DNA from: Desulfobacterales bacterium
GTDB lineage: Bacteria; Desulfobacterota; Desulfobacteria; Desulfobacterales; JARGFK01
NCBI GenBank assembly: GCA_029211065.1
Contig: JARGFK010000001.1
Location: 1-37,264, forward strand
Direction of reading: 5' to 3'
DNA: 37,264 nt
Shown here: positions 16,537 through 23,784 of the stretch, one piece after another
Position numbering within the stretch: the first letter of the stretch is position 1
Layout: each line of letters begins with the position of its first letter
Made by a program: the position numbers and the translations under genes
Notes under the pieces: generated by a model
The model's input: the letters and a program-made list of their open reading frames with translations, nothing else
What the model was told of the DNA's origin: nothing
Databases searched by the model: none

Positions 16537-17121
16537 CTATCTTTTCAACTGAAGCGGCAGCCCGCTAACCATCAGATAAACTTCATCGGCAATTTGAGCG
16601 ACCTTTTGATTGAGTCGTCCGGCCATATCCCTGAAAATTCTAGCTGATCTGTTGCCCGGCACGATCCCCATGCCTACTTCATTGGAAACGAAAAAGATGG
16701 AAGATAAATTCTCAAACCGTTGCGGGGATCGTTGAACATCCTGCAACCTGTTCATCAATGTGTCGATTGTTTCGATCACTTTGGTCTCACAATCTGATGT
16801 TTCCGCATGCCCCCCCATCACATTGAATAACCAGAGGGTCAGGCAATCAATAAGGATTACCTGGTAATACGGGCCGTTATTTTCCAGCGTTTCGCCGATT
16901 TCAGAGGAGACTTCCGCAGTATCCCACTCCGGACTGCGCTCCTCCCGGTGCGTCTTGACCCGCTCCGCCATTTCCGCATCCAGCGGCTGCGCCGTGGCGA
17001 TAAAGAGTTTTCTGCCGTCGATCTTTTCGGCCTGGCGAAGGGCAAACGAACTTTTGCCGCTGCGGGCGCCGCCGGTAATAAATATGATCCTGGTCTGTTT
17101 GTTGTTTGAATGTAAATTCAT
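16537..17121 (-). CDS. cobU: Adenosylcobinamide kinase / adenosylcobinamide-phosphate guanylyltransferase
   Basis: 194 residues from the ATG at 17121 (GGTG 8 nt upstream). A GTG three codons earlier is less likely. The P-loop is [34 protein letters not shown] followed by REER carries the His that is guanylylated in CobU enzymes. [13 protein letters not shown] is the Walker B strand. [20 protein letters not shown] followed by [10 protein letters not shown] closes the family pattern. It phosphorylates adenosylcobinamide and then guanylylates it, which is the entry to nucleotide-loop assembly. Confidence 0.94.
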   Translation of the reverse strand: MNLHSNNKQTRIIFITGGARSGKSSFALRQAEKIDGRKLFIATAQPLDAEMAERVKTHREERSPEWDTAEVSSEIGETLENNGPYYQVILIDCLTLWLFNVMGGHAETSDCETKVIETIDTLMNRLQDVQRSPQRFENLSSIFFVSNEVGMGIVPGNRSARIFRDMAGRLNQKVAQIADEVYLMVSGLPLQLKR

Positions 17122-17185
17122 AGGTGGCACCTATCCATTGTCGGTAAAAATCAAAATCGCCTGACGGTTTTTCATGGCCGAACGG

Positions 17186-17860
17186 TTAAACGGGCATCAA
17201 ATCACAAAAGTAGAAACGATTGTCCCTTAAAACGATCTCCCCTGTGCGGTGTTCTATGCAGTAGCGAAATATGGGACCGTTATAAGCAAACGAGTGAAAT
17301 TCACCATTTTCCCCACAGGGGTCGACGGTCGCCGGCAAGGCGGACAAAAACTGCTTGTCGAATTTCCGCCCGACAAATGTTTTGTCCAGAAATTGAGAGT
17401 CAACACATGTCACAACAGCGTCAAAAGCCAAAGACAGAATTTTACCAACAAGCTTGCGAGCATTTTTTCCCCAAAGCGGAAATATTCCTTTCATACCAAT
17501 CAGCGCAAGATTTTTTTCCCGATACCTCCTTAAATCTTCAAGGAATATATCACCAAAAGCGATTGCAGAAACACCTTTGTCGCGGTATTTCAGCAAGACC
17601 GTGCGCATTTTTGATTCATATTCGTCATTGGAACAGTTTTTTGCGATATACACCTGCTCGAGGGGCAATCCCAGAGAATCAGCCTGTCTTTCAAGCAATA
17701 TCCGACGCACCCCGTGCATACTGATTCTCTCATATTCTTCCGTGACGGTCGTGATAAGGGAAACTATTTCATAGATTCCAATTCGCATGAGCTCATGGAG
17801 AGCGAGCGCACTGTCTTTTCCCGCACTCCATGATACAATTATTTTTTCTTTATTTGGCAT
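17186..17860 (-). CDS. Dph6-like PP-loop ATP-binding protein in the corrinoid operon
   Basis: 224 residues. SWSAGKDSALAL (about 10-21) is the PP-loop (SGGxDS-type) that binds ATP in N-type ATP pyrophosphatases. The middle segment SAIAFGDIFLEDLRRYREKN and the ending GENGEFHSFAYNGPIF match the pattern of the diphthine-ammonia ligase (Dph6, PF01902) family. Those enzymes adenylate a carboxylate and amidate it. Bacteria do not make diphthamide, so the substrate here must differ. The gene lies between btuB (98 nt upstream) and cobU (64 nt downstream), inside the unit behind the riboswitch. A role in corrinoid side-chain amidation or remodelling is an inference with no direct proof. The start codon has no clear ribosome site. 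Confidence 0.82.
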   Translation of the reverse strand: MPNKEKIIVSWSAGKDSALALHELMRIGIYEIVSLITTVTEEYERISMHGVRRILLERQADSLGLPLEQVYIAKNCSNDEYESKMRTVLLKYRDKGVSAIAFGDIFLEDLRRYREKNLALIGMKGIFPLWGKNARKLVGKILSLAFDAVVTCVDSQFLDKTFVGRKFDKQFLSALPATVDPCGENGEFHSFAYNGPIFRYCIEHRTGEIVLRDNRFYFCDLMPV

Positions 17861-17958
17861 ATGCGGTTTGTCAAACCCAGACTGAACAATCGTTCCGTCG
17901 GTTTTGTAAGGCTTTAATTATATTCGACTGAAACATATTCCCGGCACGATTCAAGGGC

Positions 17959-19932
17959 CTAAAACGTTTTCAGCTTCACGCCGACATAAACCGAAAGACC
18001 GGGTGTGGCATAACTCCAGGCACTTTCATAGAAGGCGTCAAACAGGTTGTCGATTCTTCCGTAAAGCTGGAGCCATTGATATAAATCGTAAGTAACTGCC
18101 AGATTAACCAGAGAGTAGGCGTCCAGTTTTTCAACCGGGGTGCCGTTTACATCTTTGGCCGAATCGATTTCGCGTCTTTCATCGACCCAGTAATAATCAA
18201 GGTTAAAGACTCCTCTATTAAGAAAACGATATCGCATGTTTGCATAAACCTTGTTATATGGGCGCCGAACCAGCTGATTTCCGTCAGGATCTTCCGTGTC
18301 CGTATAGGTGTAATGGATCGTCAGGTCCAGCGTCGAGGCGGGCGCATATTTGATAAAGGCTTCGATACCCTTTGTCTTTGTGTTGCCCGGGAGCTGGTTG
18401 TATGTTGACGTCGCAAAGTCATAATCAATGCGATCGTCGAAAACCGTGTCAAAATACGTTAGCCCCACTTTGATTTTATTATCGGACAACGGTTGTTCAA
18501 CCCCGACATCCCAGCCTTTGCTTTTTTCCTCTTGTAAATTTTCATTGCCGTAAACCGAATACAACTCGAACAGGGAGGGGGCGCGAAATCCGGTTCCATA
18601 ACTGGCCTTGAGGGTAGTATTGGATGTCGCAAGGGTATAAGCCGGGGCGACGCGATAGGTGGTGGCCCCGCCGAATCTGTCGTGGATATCATAACGCAGT
18701 CCGGCGACAAGATCCAGGCTTTCACCCCAAAACAGTTGGTCCTGGACCCAGAAGCTGGATATATCGGCATCTTTATCAATACTGGAAGACTTGCTCTCCA
18801 GCGCTTCTTTCCAGTAACTTGCCCCCATGTGCAGTAAGTTTACGTCCTGAAAATTCATAGTACCCTGAAAGCCGAATTCATTTGTTTTACCATCGTAGTC
18901 ATAAGCCAGGGTTCCATCTGCGTCAAATCCATCACGGGTGTGCAAAGAACCATTGTAATAAAATGTTGATTCTAAAAAGCGGTCAAAGAAAAAATTGTGG
19001 GCGTCAACCCGGTAATAGGCCTGTTCATTGTCCCATCGCTGTCGTTTGTTGCCGCTTGGATTCGGTGTGGCAGTCCAGAACGGGTCGTAATCCACTTGGT
19101 CAACCAGATAACCGGCATCATATGTCGGCCAGTTGCCGGAATACCAGTCATCCACCCGGACTTCCGAATTCATGTATCGAACGCTGGCATTGATATCAAA
19201 ATCAGGGGTAATATCGTAGCCGAGTTTTCCGGAAAGGGTCGTATTTTTCCAGCCGTCCTTCTCGGATGTATTACCGTTATGCAGGATACGGTCGTTGTCT
19301 GCGTTGGCAATGGAGAATCCATCGGTTTCGGTTCGCGAAAGCGAAAATGAATAATTAAACACATCCAGCCCTCCGTCAGACCCGGCGTAAACCTTCCAGG
19401 TATTATAGGAACCTCCCTCAATACCCCCGTAAACCGAAGGTTTACTTTTGCCCTTCTTGGTGATGATATTAACAACGCCGGCAGTGGCATTGCTGCCGTA
19501 TAAAACGCTCATGGCGCCTCGGACCACTTCAATCCGTTCAATATTATCAATATTCAGATTTCCGATATCGGCGCTGCGATTGGGGGAAGAGGGGTCGTTG
19601 AACACAACACCGTCGATCAGCACCAGGGTGTTTTTGGAATCGGCGCCTCTGATGAAAACAGCGGTTTGGGTGCCGGGCCCTCCCTGCGACTCTATATCAA
19701 GGCCGGGTATTTCTTTCAGCAACTCTGCAACAGATCTTGATTTTTTAGACTCGATATCCTTGGCGGTAATGACTGTAATCGAATTGCCGCCGATTTTGTC
19801 CATCGTTGTTGCACTGCGTGTCGCCGTGACGACTACTTCGGGTAGTGTAACTGGCTGAGCATCAGATGCAGCCAGGCAGATTCTCGACAGGATCAGAGGG
19901 ATACAGATTAAAAACAGTTTGAGGTACTTCAT
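17959..19932 (-). CDS. btuB: TonB-dependent outer-membrane corrinoid receptor
   Basis: 657 residues from the ATG at 19932 (AGGAG 8 nt upstream; a GTG just before is in frame). The signal peptide is about 1-22. The TonB box region is LPEVVVTATR (about 28-37). The plug domain at about 45-165 has SVAELLKEIPGLDIESQGG, FIRGADSKNTLVLIDGV, IERIEVVRGAMSVLYGSNAT and GVVNIITKKG. The 22-strand barrel follows, with YGTGFRAPSLFELYS and the terminal YVGVKLKTF ending in Phe as Omp85 assembly needs. Length and plug match BtuB. Location behind a cobalamin riboswitch and before cob genes makes cobalamin or cobinamide the likely ligand. Confidence 0.92.
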   Translation of the reverse strand: MKYLKLFLICIPLILSRICLAASDAQPVTLPEVVVTATRSATTMDKIGGNSITVITAKDIESKKSRSVAELLKEIPGLDIESQGGPGTQTAVFIRGADSKNTLVLIDGVVFNDPSSPNRSADIGNLNIDNIERIEVVRGAMSVLYGSNATAGVVNIITKKGKSKPSVYGGIEGGSYNTWKVYAGSDGGLDVFNYSFSLSRTETDGFSIANADNDRILHNGNTSEKDGWKNTTLSGKLGYDITPDFDINASVRYMNSEVRVDDWYSGNWPTYDAGYLVDQVDYDPFWTATPNPSGNKRQRWDNEQAYYRVDAHNFFFDRFLESTFYYNGSLHTRDGFDADGTLAYDYDGKTNEFGFQGTMNFQDVNLLHMGASYWKEALESKSSSIDKDADISSFWVQDQLFWGESLDLVAGLRYDIHDRFGGATTYRVAPAYTLATSNTTLKASYGTGFRAPSLFELYSVYGNENLQEEKSKGWDVGVEQPLSDNKIKVGLTYFDTVFDDRIDYDFATSTYNQLPGNTKTKGIEAFIKYAPASTLDLTIHYTYTDTEDPDGNQLVRRPYNKVYANMRYRFLNRGVFNLDYYWVDERREIDSAKDVNGTPVEKLDAYSLVNLAVTYDLYQWLQLYGRIDNLFDAFYESAWSYATPGLSVYVGVKLKTF

Positions 19933-19977
19933 CACATTTTCTCCTTTCCAAAATTAAATTTTGTTTTGGTCCGGAGC

Positions 19978-20017
19978 AAAAAAAATCCCCGGACCGAAAT
20001 TGATTCGATCCGGGGAT
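19978..20017 (-). terminator. Intrinsic terminator in the riboswitch expression platform
   Basis: On the minus strand ATCCCCGGA (20017-20009) pairs perfectly with TCCGGGGAT (19993-19985) around a 15-nt loop, and eight T follow (19985-19978). It sits between the cobalamin riboswitch and the btuB ribosome site, so it most likely stops transcription when B12 is bound. GATCCG inside the aptamer (about 20104-20099) is complementary to CGGATC at the base of the terminator stem, a possible antiterminator (inference). Confidence 0.85.
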
Positions 20018-20075
20018 ATCCCTTTTTCATCCTCTGATCCAATGGCATCCTCTGTCCGCGGAGGCGCAACCGTAG

Positions 20076-20279
20076 CTTCAGGCAGGTCTTCTGACTCTCG
20101 GATCATCCTACCGGCCGCACCTTCCCGACCGAATTAAGAAGCGGTCAGTGGTAATTCGAGAACATTTCGAAAAACGGATATTTCCTAAACATTCTCAGCG
20201 GCGGTCGTCCCCGATCACAGCGGCGGGCCCGTCCCCGTTTTTATGGGAGTTCCCTTTTAAACTCGAAAGAGTACCTGAA
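20076..20279 (-). promoter_or_regulatory. Cobalamin riboswitch (adenosylcobalamin-type aptamer)
   Basis: Read on the minus strand, the conserved blocks occur in order: TTCAGG (5' side of P1), AAAGGGAACTCCC, GGGGACGGGCCCGCCGCTGT followed by GATCGG, ACCACTGACCGC, GGTCGGGAAGGTGCGG, and GAGTCAGAAGACCTGCCTGA. CCTGAA at the 3' end pairs with TTCAGG to close P1. The spacing (~205 nt) is normal. In this class binding of the corrinoid normally represses expression. It lies in the leader of btuB with a terminator before the start codon, so btuB and the co-directional genes down to tonB are the likely targets; btuFCD lie upstream and would escape it. Confidence 0.95.
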
Positions 20280-20285
20280 TGCAAA

Positions 20286-20316
20286 ATCCTATGGCGCAAA
20301 GAAAACGGAAAGTCAA
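20286..20316 (-). promoter_or_regulatory. Candidate promoter for the riboswitch-btuB transcript
   Basis: TTGACT (20316-20311) is followed after 17 nt by CATAGG or after 19 nt by TAGGAT (20291-20286), which fits a sigma-70-type promoter moderately. Transcription would start a few bases before the 5' side of riboswitch P1, as expected for a leader RNA. Readthrough from btuD is the alternative source. Confidence 0.5.
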
Positions 20317-20360
20317 TAAAAAAATCAGGGGTCAGGGGTTCAAGGGTAGTAGCTGTCCAT

Positions 20361-20407
20361 CGTCCGTCGAAGTTCGGCGACGGACAACTGACCACGGACA
20401 ACTGACC
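20361..20407. repeat. Dispersed GGACAACTGACC repeat with hairpin
   Basis: Two tandem copies of ACGGACAACTGACC lie at 20380-20407. GTCCGTCG (20363-20370) and CGACGGAC (20378-20385) form an 8-bp hairpin at its left. The first 23 nt of the tandem pair are identical to 9155-9177. It lies just downstream of the btuD stop codon and upstream of the btuB promoter. There is no T-tract, so it is not an obvious terminator. Confidence 0.6.
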
Positions 20408-20420
20408 TTCAGCCACCCGG

Positions 20421-21254
20421 TTATTGACCTGGTCCTTTCGATTTCTGCCCCCCGATCCCCGGTCCCTGATACTTTTTGGGCACCAAGGTTACCCGGGGGA
20501 ACCGGCCGATGGGGCTTTCGTCCACCAGCAGGGTGCAGCCATAAACCGCTTCCAGGGTTTTATAGTTGAGCACATCCTGGGGCGGTCCCAGGGTTACGAT
20601 ACGGCCGCGATTAAGCAGCAGTAGTCGCCGGGCATACATGGCGGCCAGGTTCACGTCATGGGACACCATGACAATGGTGATGTTCTTTTCCGCCCGCAGC
20701 TTTTCCATCAGATCCATGATCTTGATCTGGTGAGCCAGGTCCAGGGCGGCCGTCGGTTCATCTAAAAGGATGATTTGCGGTTCCTGACAGATGGCGCGGG
20801 CAATGTACACCCGTTGGCGTTCACCGCCGCTTAACTCATTCAGTTTGCGGTGCGCGAGATGCGTGGTTTCGGTAAAGGCAATGGCTCTTTGTGCAATTTC
20901 AAAATCTTTTTCCTGCTCCCATCCGAGCAGCCCCAGGTGGGGGGAGCGGCCCATCAATACAATTTCCGTGACGGTAAAGGGAAAATCCAAATCTGCCAGT
21001 TGCGGAACAAAGGCCACCTTTCTGGCAAGTTTTTTGCGCGGGTATAGCTCAAGGGGGCGGCTAAATAATGTCAGCCGGCCCTGGAGCGGTTTAATGATAT
21101 TTGCGATGATTTTCATCAAGGTGGTTTTGCCGGAGCCGTTGGGTCCGATCACAATGAAAAAGTCGCCGGTTTCAATGGAAAAAGATATATCCTGTAGCAC
21201 GGGAAAGTCGCCGTATGAATGGTCGATCTTATGTATATCGATTGCAATCGTCAT
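20421..21254 (-). CDS. btuD: ABC transporter ATP-binding subunit, corrinoid/siderophore type
   Basis: 277 residues. Walker A is IGPNGSGKTTLMK (about 37-49). The Q-loop VAFVPQLADLDFPFTVTEIV, the signature LNELSGGERQRVYIARAI, Walker B QIILLDEPTAALD and the switch His in IVMVSHDVNLAA are intact. The Q-loop and VTEIVLMGR phrase are typical of the FecCD/BtuCD importer family. It powers import of BtuF-delivered substrate through BtuC. The start overlaps the btuC stop by ATGA. The last ~16 residues (GPGIGGQKSKGPGQ) are low in complexity and may be a tail acquired from adjoining repeat sequence. Iron-siderophore transport is the alternative, disfavoured by the context. Confidence 0.9.
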   Translation of the reverse strand: MTIAIDIHKIDHSYGDFPVLQDISFSIETGDFFIVIGPNGSGKTTLMKIIANIIKPLQGRLTLFSRPLELYPRKKLARKVAFVPQLADLDFPFTVTEIVLMGRSPHLGLLGWEQEKDFEIAQRAIAFTETTHLAHRKLNELSGGERQRVYIARAICQEPQIILLDEPTAALDLAHQIKIMDLMEKLRAEKNITIVMVSHDVNLAAMYARRLLLLNRGRIVTLGPPQDVLNYKTLEAVYGCTLLVDESPIGRFPRVTLVPKKYQGPGIGGQKSKGPGQ

Positions 21255-22255
21255 CGCTTGGATGTTTTCATCAAAAATATGAATAAGGGCGCCCCGATCA
21301 TGGCGGTGATGACACCGGCCGGCATCTCACCCTGTTCGGGCAAAATCCTTGCCAGCAGGTCGCAAAGGACCATGTAGGTGCTGCCGCCCAGAATGCAGGC
21401 CGGAACCAGCACGCGGTGGTCCGGGCCCAGCAGCAGGCGCAGCAGATGGGGCATGACCAGGCCCACAAAACCCAGCAGTCCGCTGTGGCTGACGGTTGCG
21501 CTGACCATAAACGACGTGGCGACCAGCAGGGTTACCGTTACCGCCTTTACATGGACGCCCATGGACTGGGCCGGTTCTTTGCCCGCCAGGAGCAGATTCA
21601 TGGGATGGGCAAACCAGAAGATCAGAATCATTCCCGGCAACAGCGTTGCCGCAAGGATTGCAACCTGCCGGGCGTCGACCATGGAAAAATCCCCCATCAG
21701 CCAGAAAATGATATTGTGCAGGCGGCTATCCTGGGTCAACGATACCAGGAACATGATGACCGCCGCGCAAAAGGCATTGACCATCACACCGGACAGCAGC
21801 AGCGATTCTCTTTTAAGAATCGTCTGGCCGGACACCATCATTAAAATCAGCAGGAGGGTGGCCATGCTGCCGATAAAAGCGAAAAGGCTGACGCCGGGAA
21901 AGGGGGATACCCCCAGCAGGATGCCGATAATGGCCCCAATGGCCGAACCTCCTGAAATGCCCAGGATGTATGGTTCGGCCAGGGGATTGCGCAGCAGCGC
22001 CTGAAATACCAGGCCGCCCACCGATAGCGTGGCGCCCACAAGGGCTGCCAGCAGAACCCGGGGCAGACGAATCCGCCAGATGATGGCAGCGAGAGTGGGG
22101 TCAATATCGTTTTTACCCCAAATGGTTTGAACGACGGCTGTCAGGCTGCTCCCGGTTGATCCCGCCGACAGACCCAGCAGCATGGCCGCAAGCAGCAGCA
22201 GGAGCATCACAATTGAGACGGTCATCAGGCGTTTAAGGACAAGGGGTGGTTTCAC
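21251..22255 (-). CDS. btuC: ABC transporter permease, BtuC/FecCD family
   Basis: 334 residues, about ten membrane helices. LPRVLLAALVGATLSVGGLV (about 65-84), followed by FQALLRNPLAEPYILGISGG, is the family hallmark. GLLGFVGLVMPHLLRLLLGP (about 257-276) carries the cytoplasmic coupling loop. The start is a GTG that overlaps the btuF stop (GTGA), and the stop overlaps btuD (ATGA), so the three genes are translationally coupled. It forms the inner-membrane channel for corrinoid import. FecCD-family permeases share these motifs whatever they carry, so the substrate is assigned from context. Confidence 0.9.
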   Translation of the reverse strand: MKPPLVLKRLMTVSIVMLLLLLAAMLLGLSAGSTGSSLTAVVQTIWGKNDIDPTLAAIIWRIRLPRVLLAALVGATLSVGGLVFQALLRNPLAEPYILGISGGSAIGAIIGILLGVSPFPGVSLFAFIGSMATLLLILMMVSGQTILKRESLLLSGVMVNAFCAAVIMFLVSLTQDSRLHNIIFWLMGDFSMVDARQVAILAATLLPGMILIFWFAHPMNLLLAGKEPAQSMGVHVKAVTVTLLVATSFMVSATVSHSGLLGFVGLVMPHLLRLLLGPDHRVLVPACILGGSTYMVLCDLLARILPEQGEMPAGVITAMIGAPLFIFLMKTSKR

Positions 22256-23268
22256 GGCGATTGATTCTCCCTTATAAGATCAGGGTGGATCAGTCCTGCC
22301 AGCAGCTCAAGGGCATCCACCAGGCGGGGTGACGGACGGTCGAAAAGATTAGAGTCCGTGATGAAGATTTTCCGGTTTTGGACCGCGGGCATGTTGGGCC
22401 AGCGCGACCACTCTTCTTTGACACGTTCAAAAATATCGGTTCTGGCCATGGAGGTGATGATAATGACGTCCGGCGAAAGCCCCAGGACCTGTTCCCGGCT
22501 GAATCGGGGATATGGGGTATCGCCTGCCGCCAGATTTCTCCCCCCTGCTTTTTCGATCAGTTCGTGGATAAAGGTGGGCGTCCCCACGGAAACAATCGGT
22601 GAAATCCCAATCTGGAAAAAAACGCCGGGCCGGCCGGCGGCTTTGGAAACGTTTGTCTGAACACGCGCGACCCTGGCTTGCATGGTTTGTACCAGGTCCC
22701 GGGCGGTATTTTCGGCCTGCATCAGCCGGCCGATTGCCAGGATGGTTTCCATGACCGAATTTAAATTGCGGGGGTCTAAGGCGTAAACGGCTATCCCCAT
22801 TGATTCGAGTCGTTCCACTACTGACCTTGGATTTCCATCCTTGATCGCAATGCAAAGGTCCGGCTTCAAGGCCACAATGCGCTCCAGGTCCAATTGCACA
22901 TAGGAACCCACCTTGGGTAATTTCCGGGCCTCAACCGGGTAATCGCTGAATTGGGTGACGCCTTTCAAGCGATGTTCCTGTTTCAATGCAAAGATTATTT
23001 CAGTGATATTGGGCGCCAATGCGATGACGCGCCGGGGGTCGGCAGGCACCTTGACCGACCGGCCCAGCAGGTCCGTTACGACCGTATAGGTTGCGGCAAA
23101 GGCTGTGGGGGGAAACAGTCCACCCGCCACCAAAGAAAAAATGACCAAACAGCAGGCTGAACTGATGGCGGATTTGATTGCGCCAATCTTTACCTGCAAC
23201 TTCTCTAAAACCGGCTGCAATAAAAAACCCGGACTGAAATCGATCAATCCGGGATATTCTTTATTCAT
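22252..23268 (-). CDS. btuF: Periplasmic corrinoid-binding protein, BtuF-like
   Basis: 338 residues from an ATG preceded by GAGGGGAAGACA. The N-terminus is longer than usual: about 35 residues precede the hydrophobic signal core (SACCLVIFSLVAGGLFPPTAFA, about 38-59), so an internal start is possible. The mature protein has the BtuF/FecB fold: VTDLLGRSVKVPADPRRVIA, LAPNITEIIFAL, GVTQFSDYPVEARKLPKVGS, DLERIVALKPDLCIA, IAVYALDPRNLNSVMETI, and FSREQVLGLSPDVIII. GVTQFSDYP and VGSYVQLDLERI resemble cobalamin-binding BtuF more than siderophore-binding members. It delivers corrinoid to BtuCD and is the first gene of the btuFCD unit, outside the riboswitch. Confidence 0.88.
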   Translation of the reverse strand: MNKEYPGLIDFSPGFLLQPVLEKLQVKIGAIKSAISSACCLVIFSLVAGGLFPPTAFAATYTVVTDLLGRSVKVPADPRRVIALAPNITEIIFALKQEHRLKGVTQFSDYPVEARKLPKVGSYVQLDLERIVALKPDLCIAIKDGNPRSVVERLESMGIAVYALDPRNLNSVMETILAIGRLMQAENTARDLVQTMQARVARVQTNVSKAAGRPGVFFQIGISPIVSVGTPTFIHELIEKAGGRNLAAGDTPYPRFSREQVLGLSPDVIIITSMARTDIFERVKEEWSRWPNMPAVQNRKIFITDSNLFDRPSPRLVDALELLAGLIHPDLIRENQSP

Positions 23269-23320
23269 TGTCTTCCCCTCAGTCCACAGAGAAAATTTTT
23301 GTTTATGCAGGTCTTTGACG

Positions 23321-23489
23321 AGAAGCTATCTCAAAAATTGGATTTTGGTTCAAGATCTCCCGCCAAAACCCGGCGGGACAAGAACGCGGGGCCGAGTTTT
23401 AACCCGCAGGCATACTCAAGTATGTCGAGGACTTGAAACGAGAACCCAACGCAGATATTGGATCAAAAGGCTTTGTTGAGATAGCTTCT
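23321..23489. mobile_element. MITE-like element with 14-bp terminal inverted repeats
   Basis: The ends AGAAGCTATCTCAA (23321-23334) and TTGAGATAGCTTCT (23476-23489) are perfect inverted repeats, and weaker symmetry continues inward for about 25 nt. The interior holds a hairpin CCCGCC/GGCGGG (about 23360-23378) and a near-palindrome CATACTCAAGTATG (about 23411-23424). It is 169 bp, too small to encode a transposase. I see no clear target-site duplication. GAAGCTATCTCAA-type ends recall those of IS elements mobilised in trans, but no parent element is in the window. It lies 53 bp upstream of the btuF start. Confidence 0.65.
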
Positions 23490-23514
23490 AATGAAAAAAG
23501 GGCATTCCTGTCAA
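23485..23514 (-). promoter_or_regulatory. Candidate btuF promoter overlapping the MITE-like end
   Basis: On the minus strand a consensus TTGACA (23514-23509) is followed after 18 nt by TAGAAG (23490-23485), four of six matches to TATAAT. The -10 lies in the terminal repeat of the element at 23321-23489, so transcription of btuFCD would cross the whole element. This is sequence-matching only. Confidence 0.4.
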
Positions 23515-23599
23515 GCGATTTATTTTTCGTAGCAGTGAACGCCACCCCGTGACATACAATTCCGATGGAACCCTGAAATAACGGAATGAAGTTAAATCC

Positions 23600-23627
23600 T
23601 TGACAAAGGCACCTGTTTTTGTGTAAT
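23600..23627 (+). promoter_or_regulatory. Candidate promoter for the LysM transglycosylase gene
   Basis: A perfect TTGACA (23600-23605), a 16-nt spacer and TGTAAT (23622-23627, five of six) form a good sigma-70-type promoter. The start site would be about 150 nt before the TTG start codon at 23785, which leaves a long leader with no evident structure. Apart from this, the MITE-like element and the btuF promoter, nothing is seen in 23269-23784. Confidence 0.55.
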
Positions 23628-23784
23628 CGAACAGCCAAAGATAGATGCATTGTATACCTCGAGGATTAATCTGGATTAATCCGTCTGGGGCGAAGACAAA
23701 TTAGCCCTGACACCGAATGGGGCAAAAAGAGCGTTTTGCAAAGGTGTCGGATCGTTTCTCACACGCTGTTTTAAGGATTTTGGT

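Noticed and set aside
23281-23330. Possible second cobalamin riboswitch before btuF
   Set aside because: A GTCAAAGACCTGC fragment resembles the 3' block of the aptamer, but none of the upstream conserved blocks is present on that strand.
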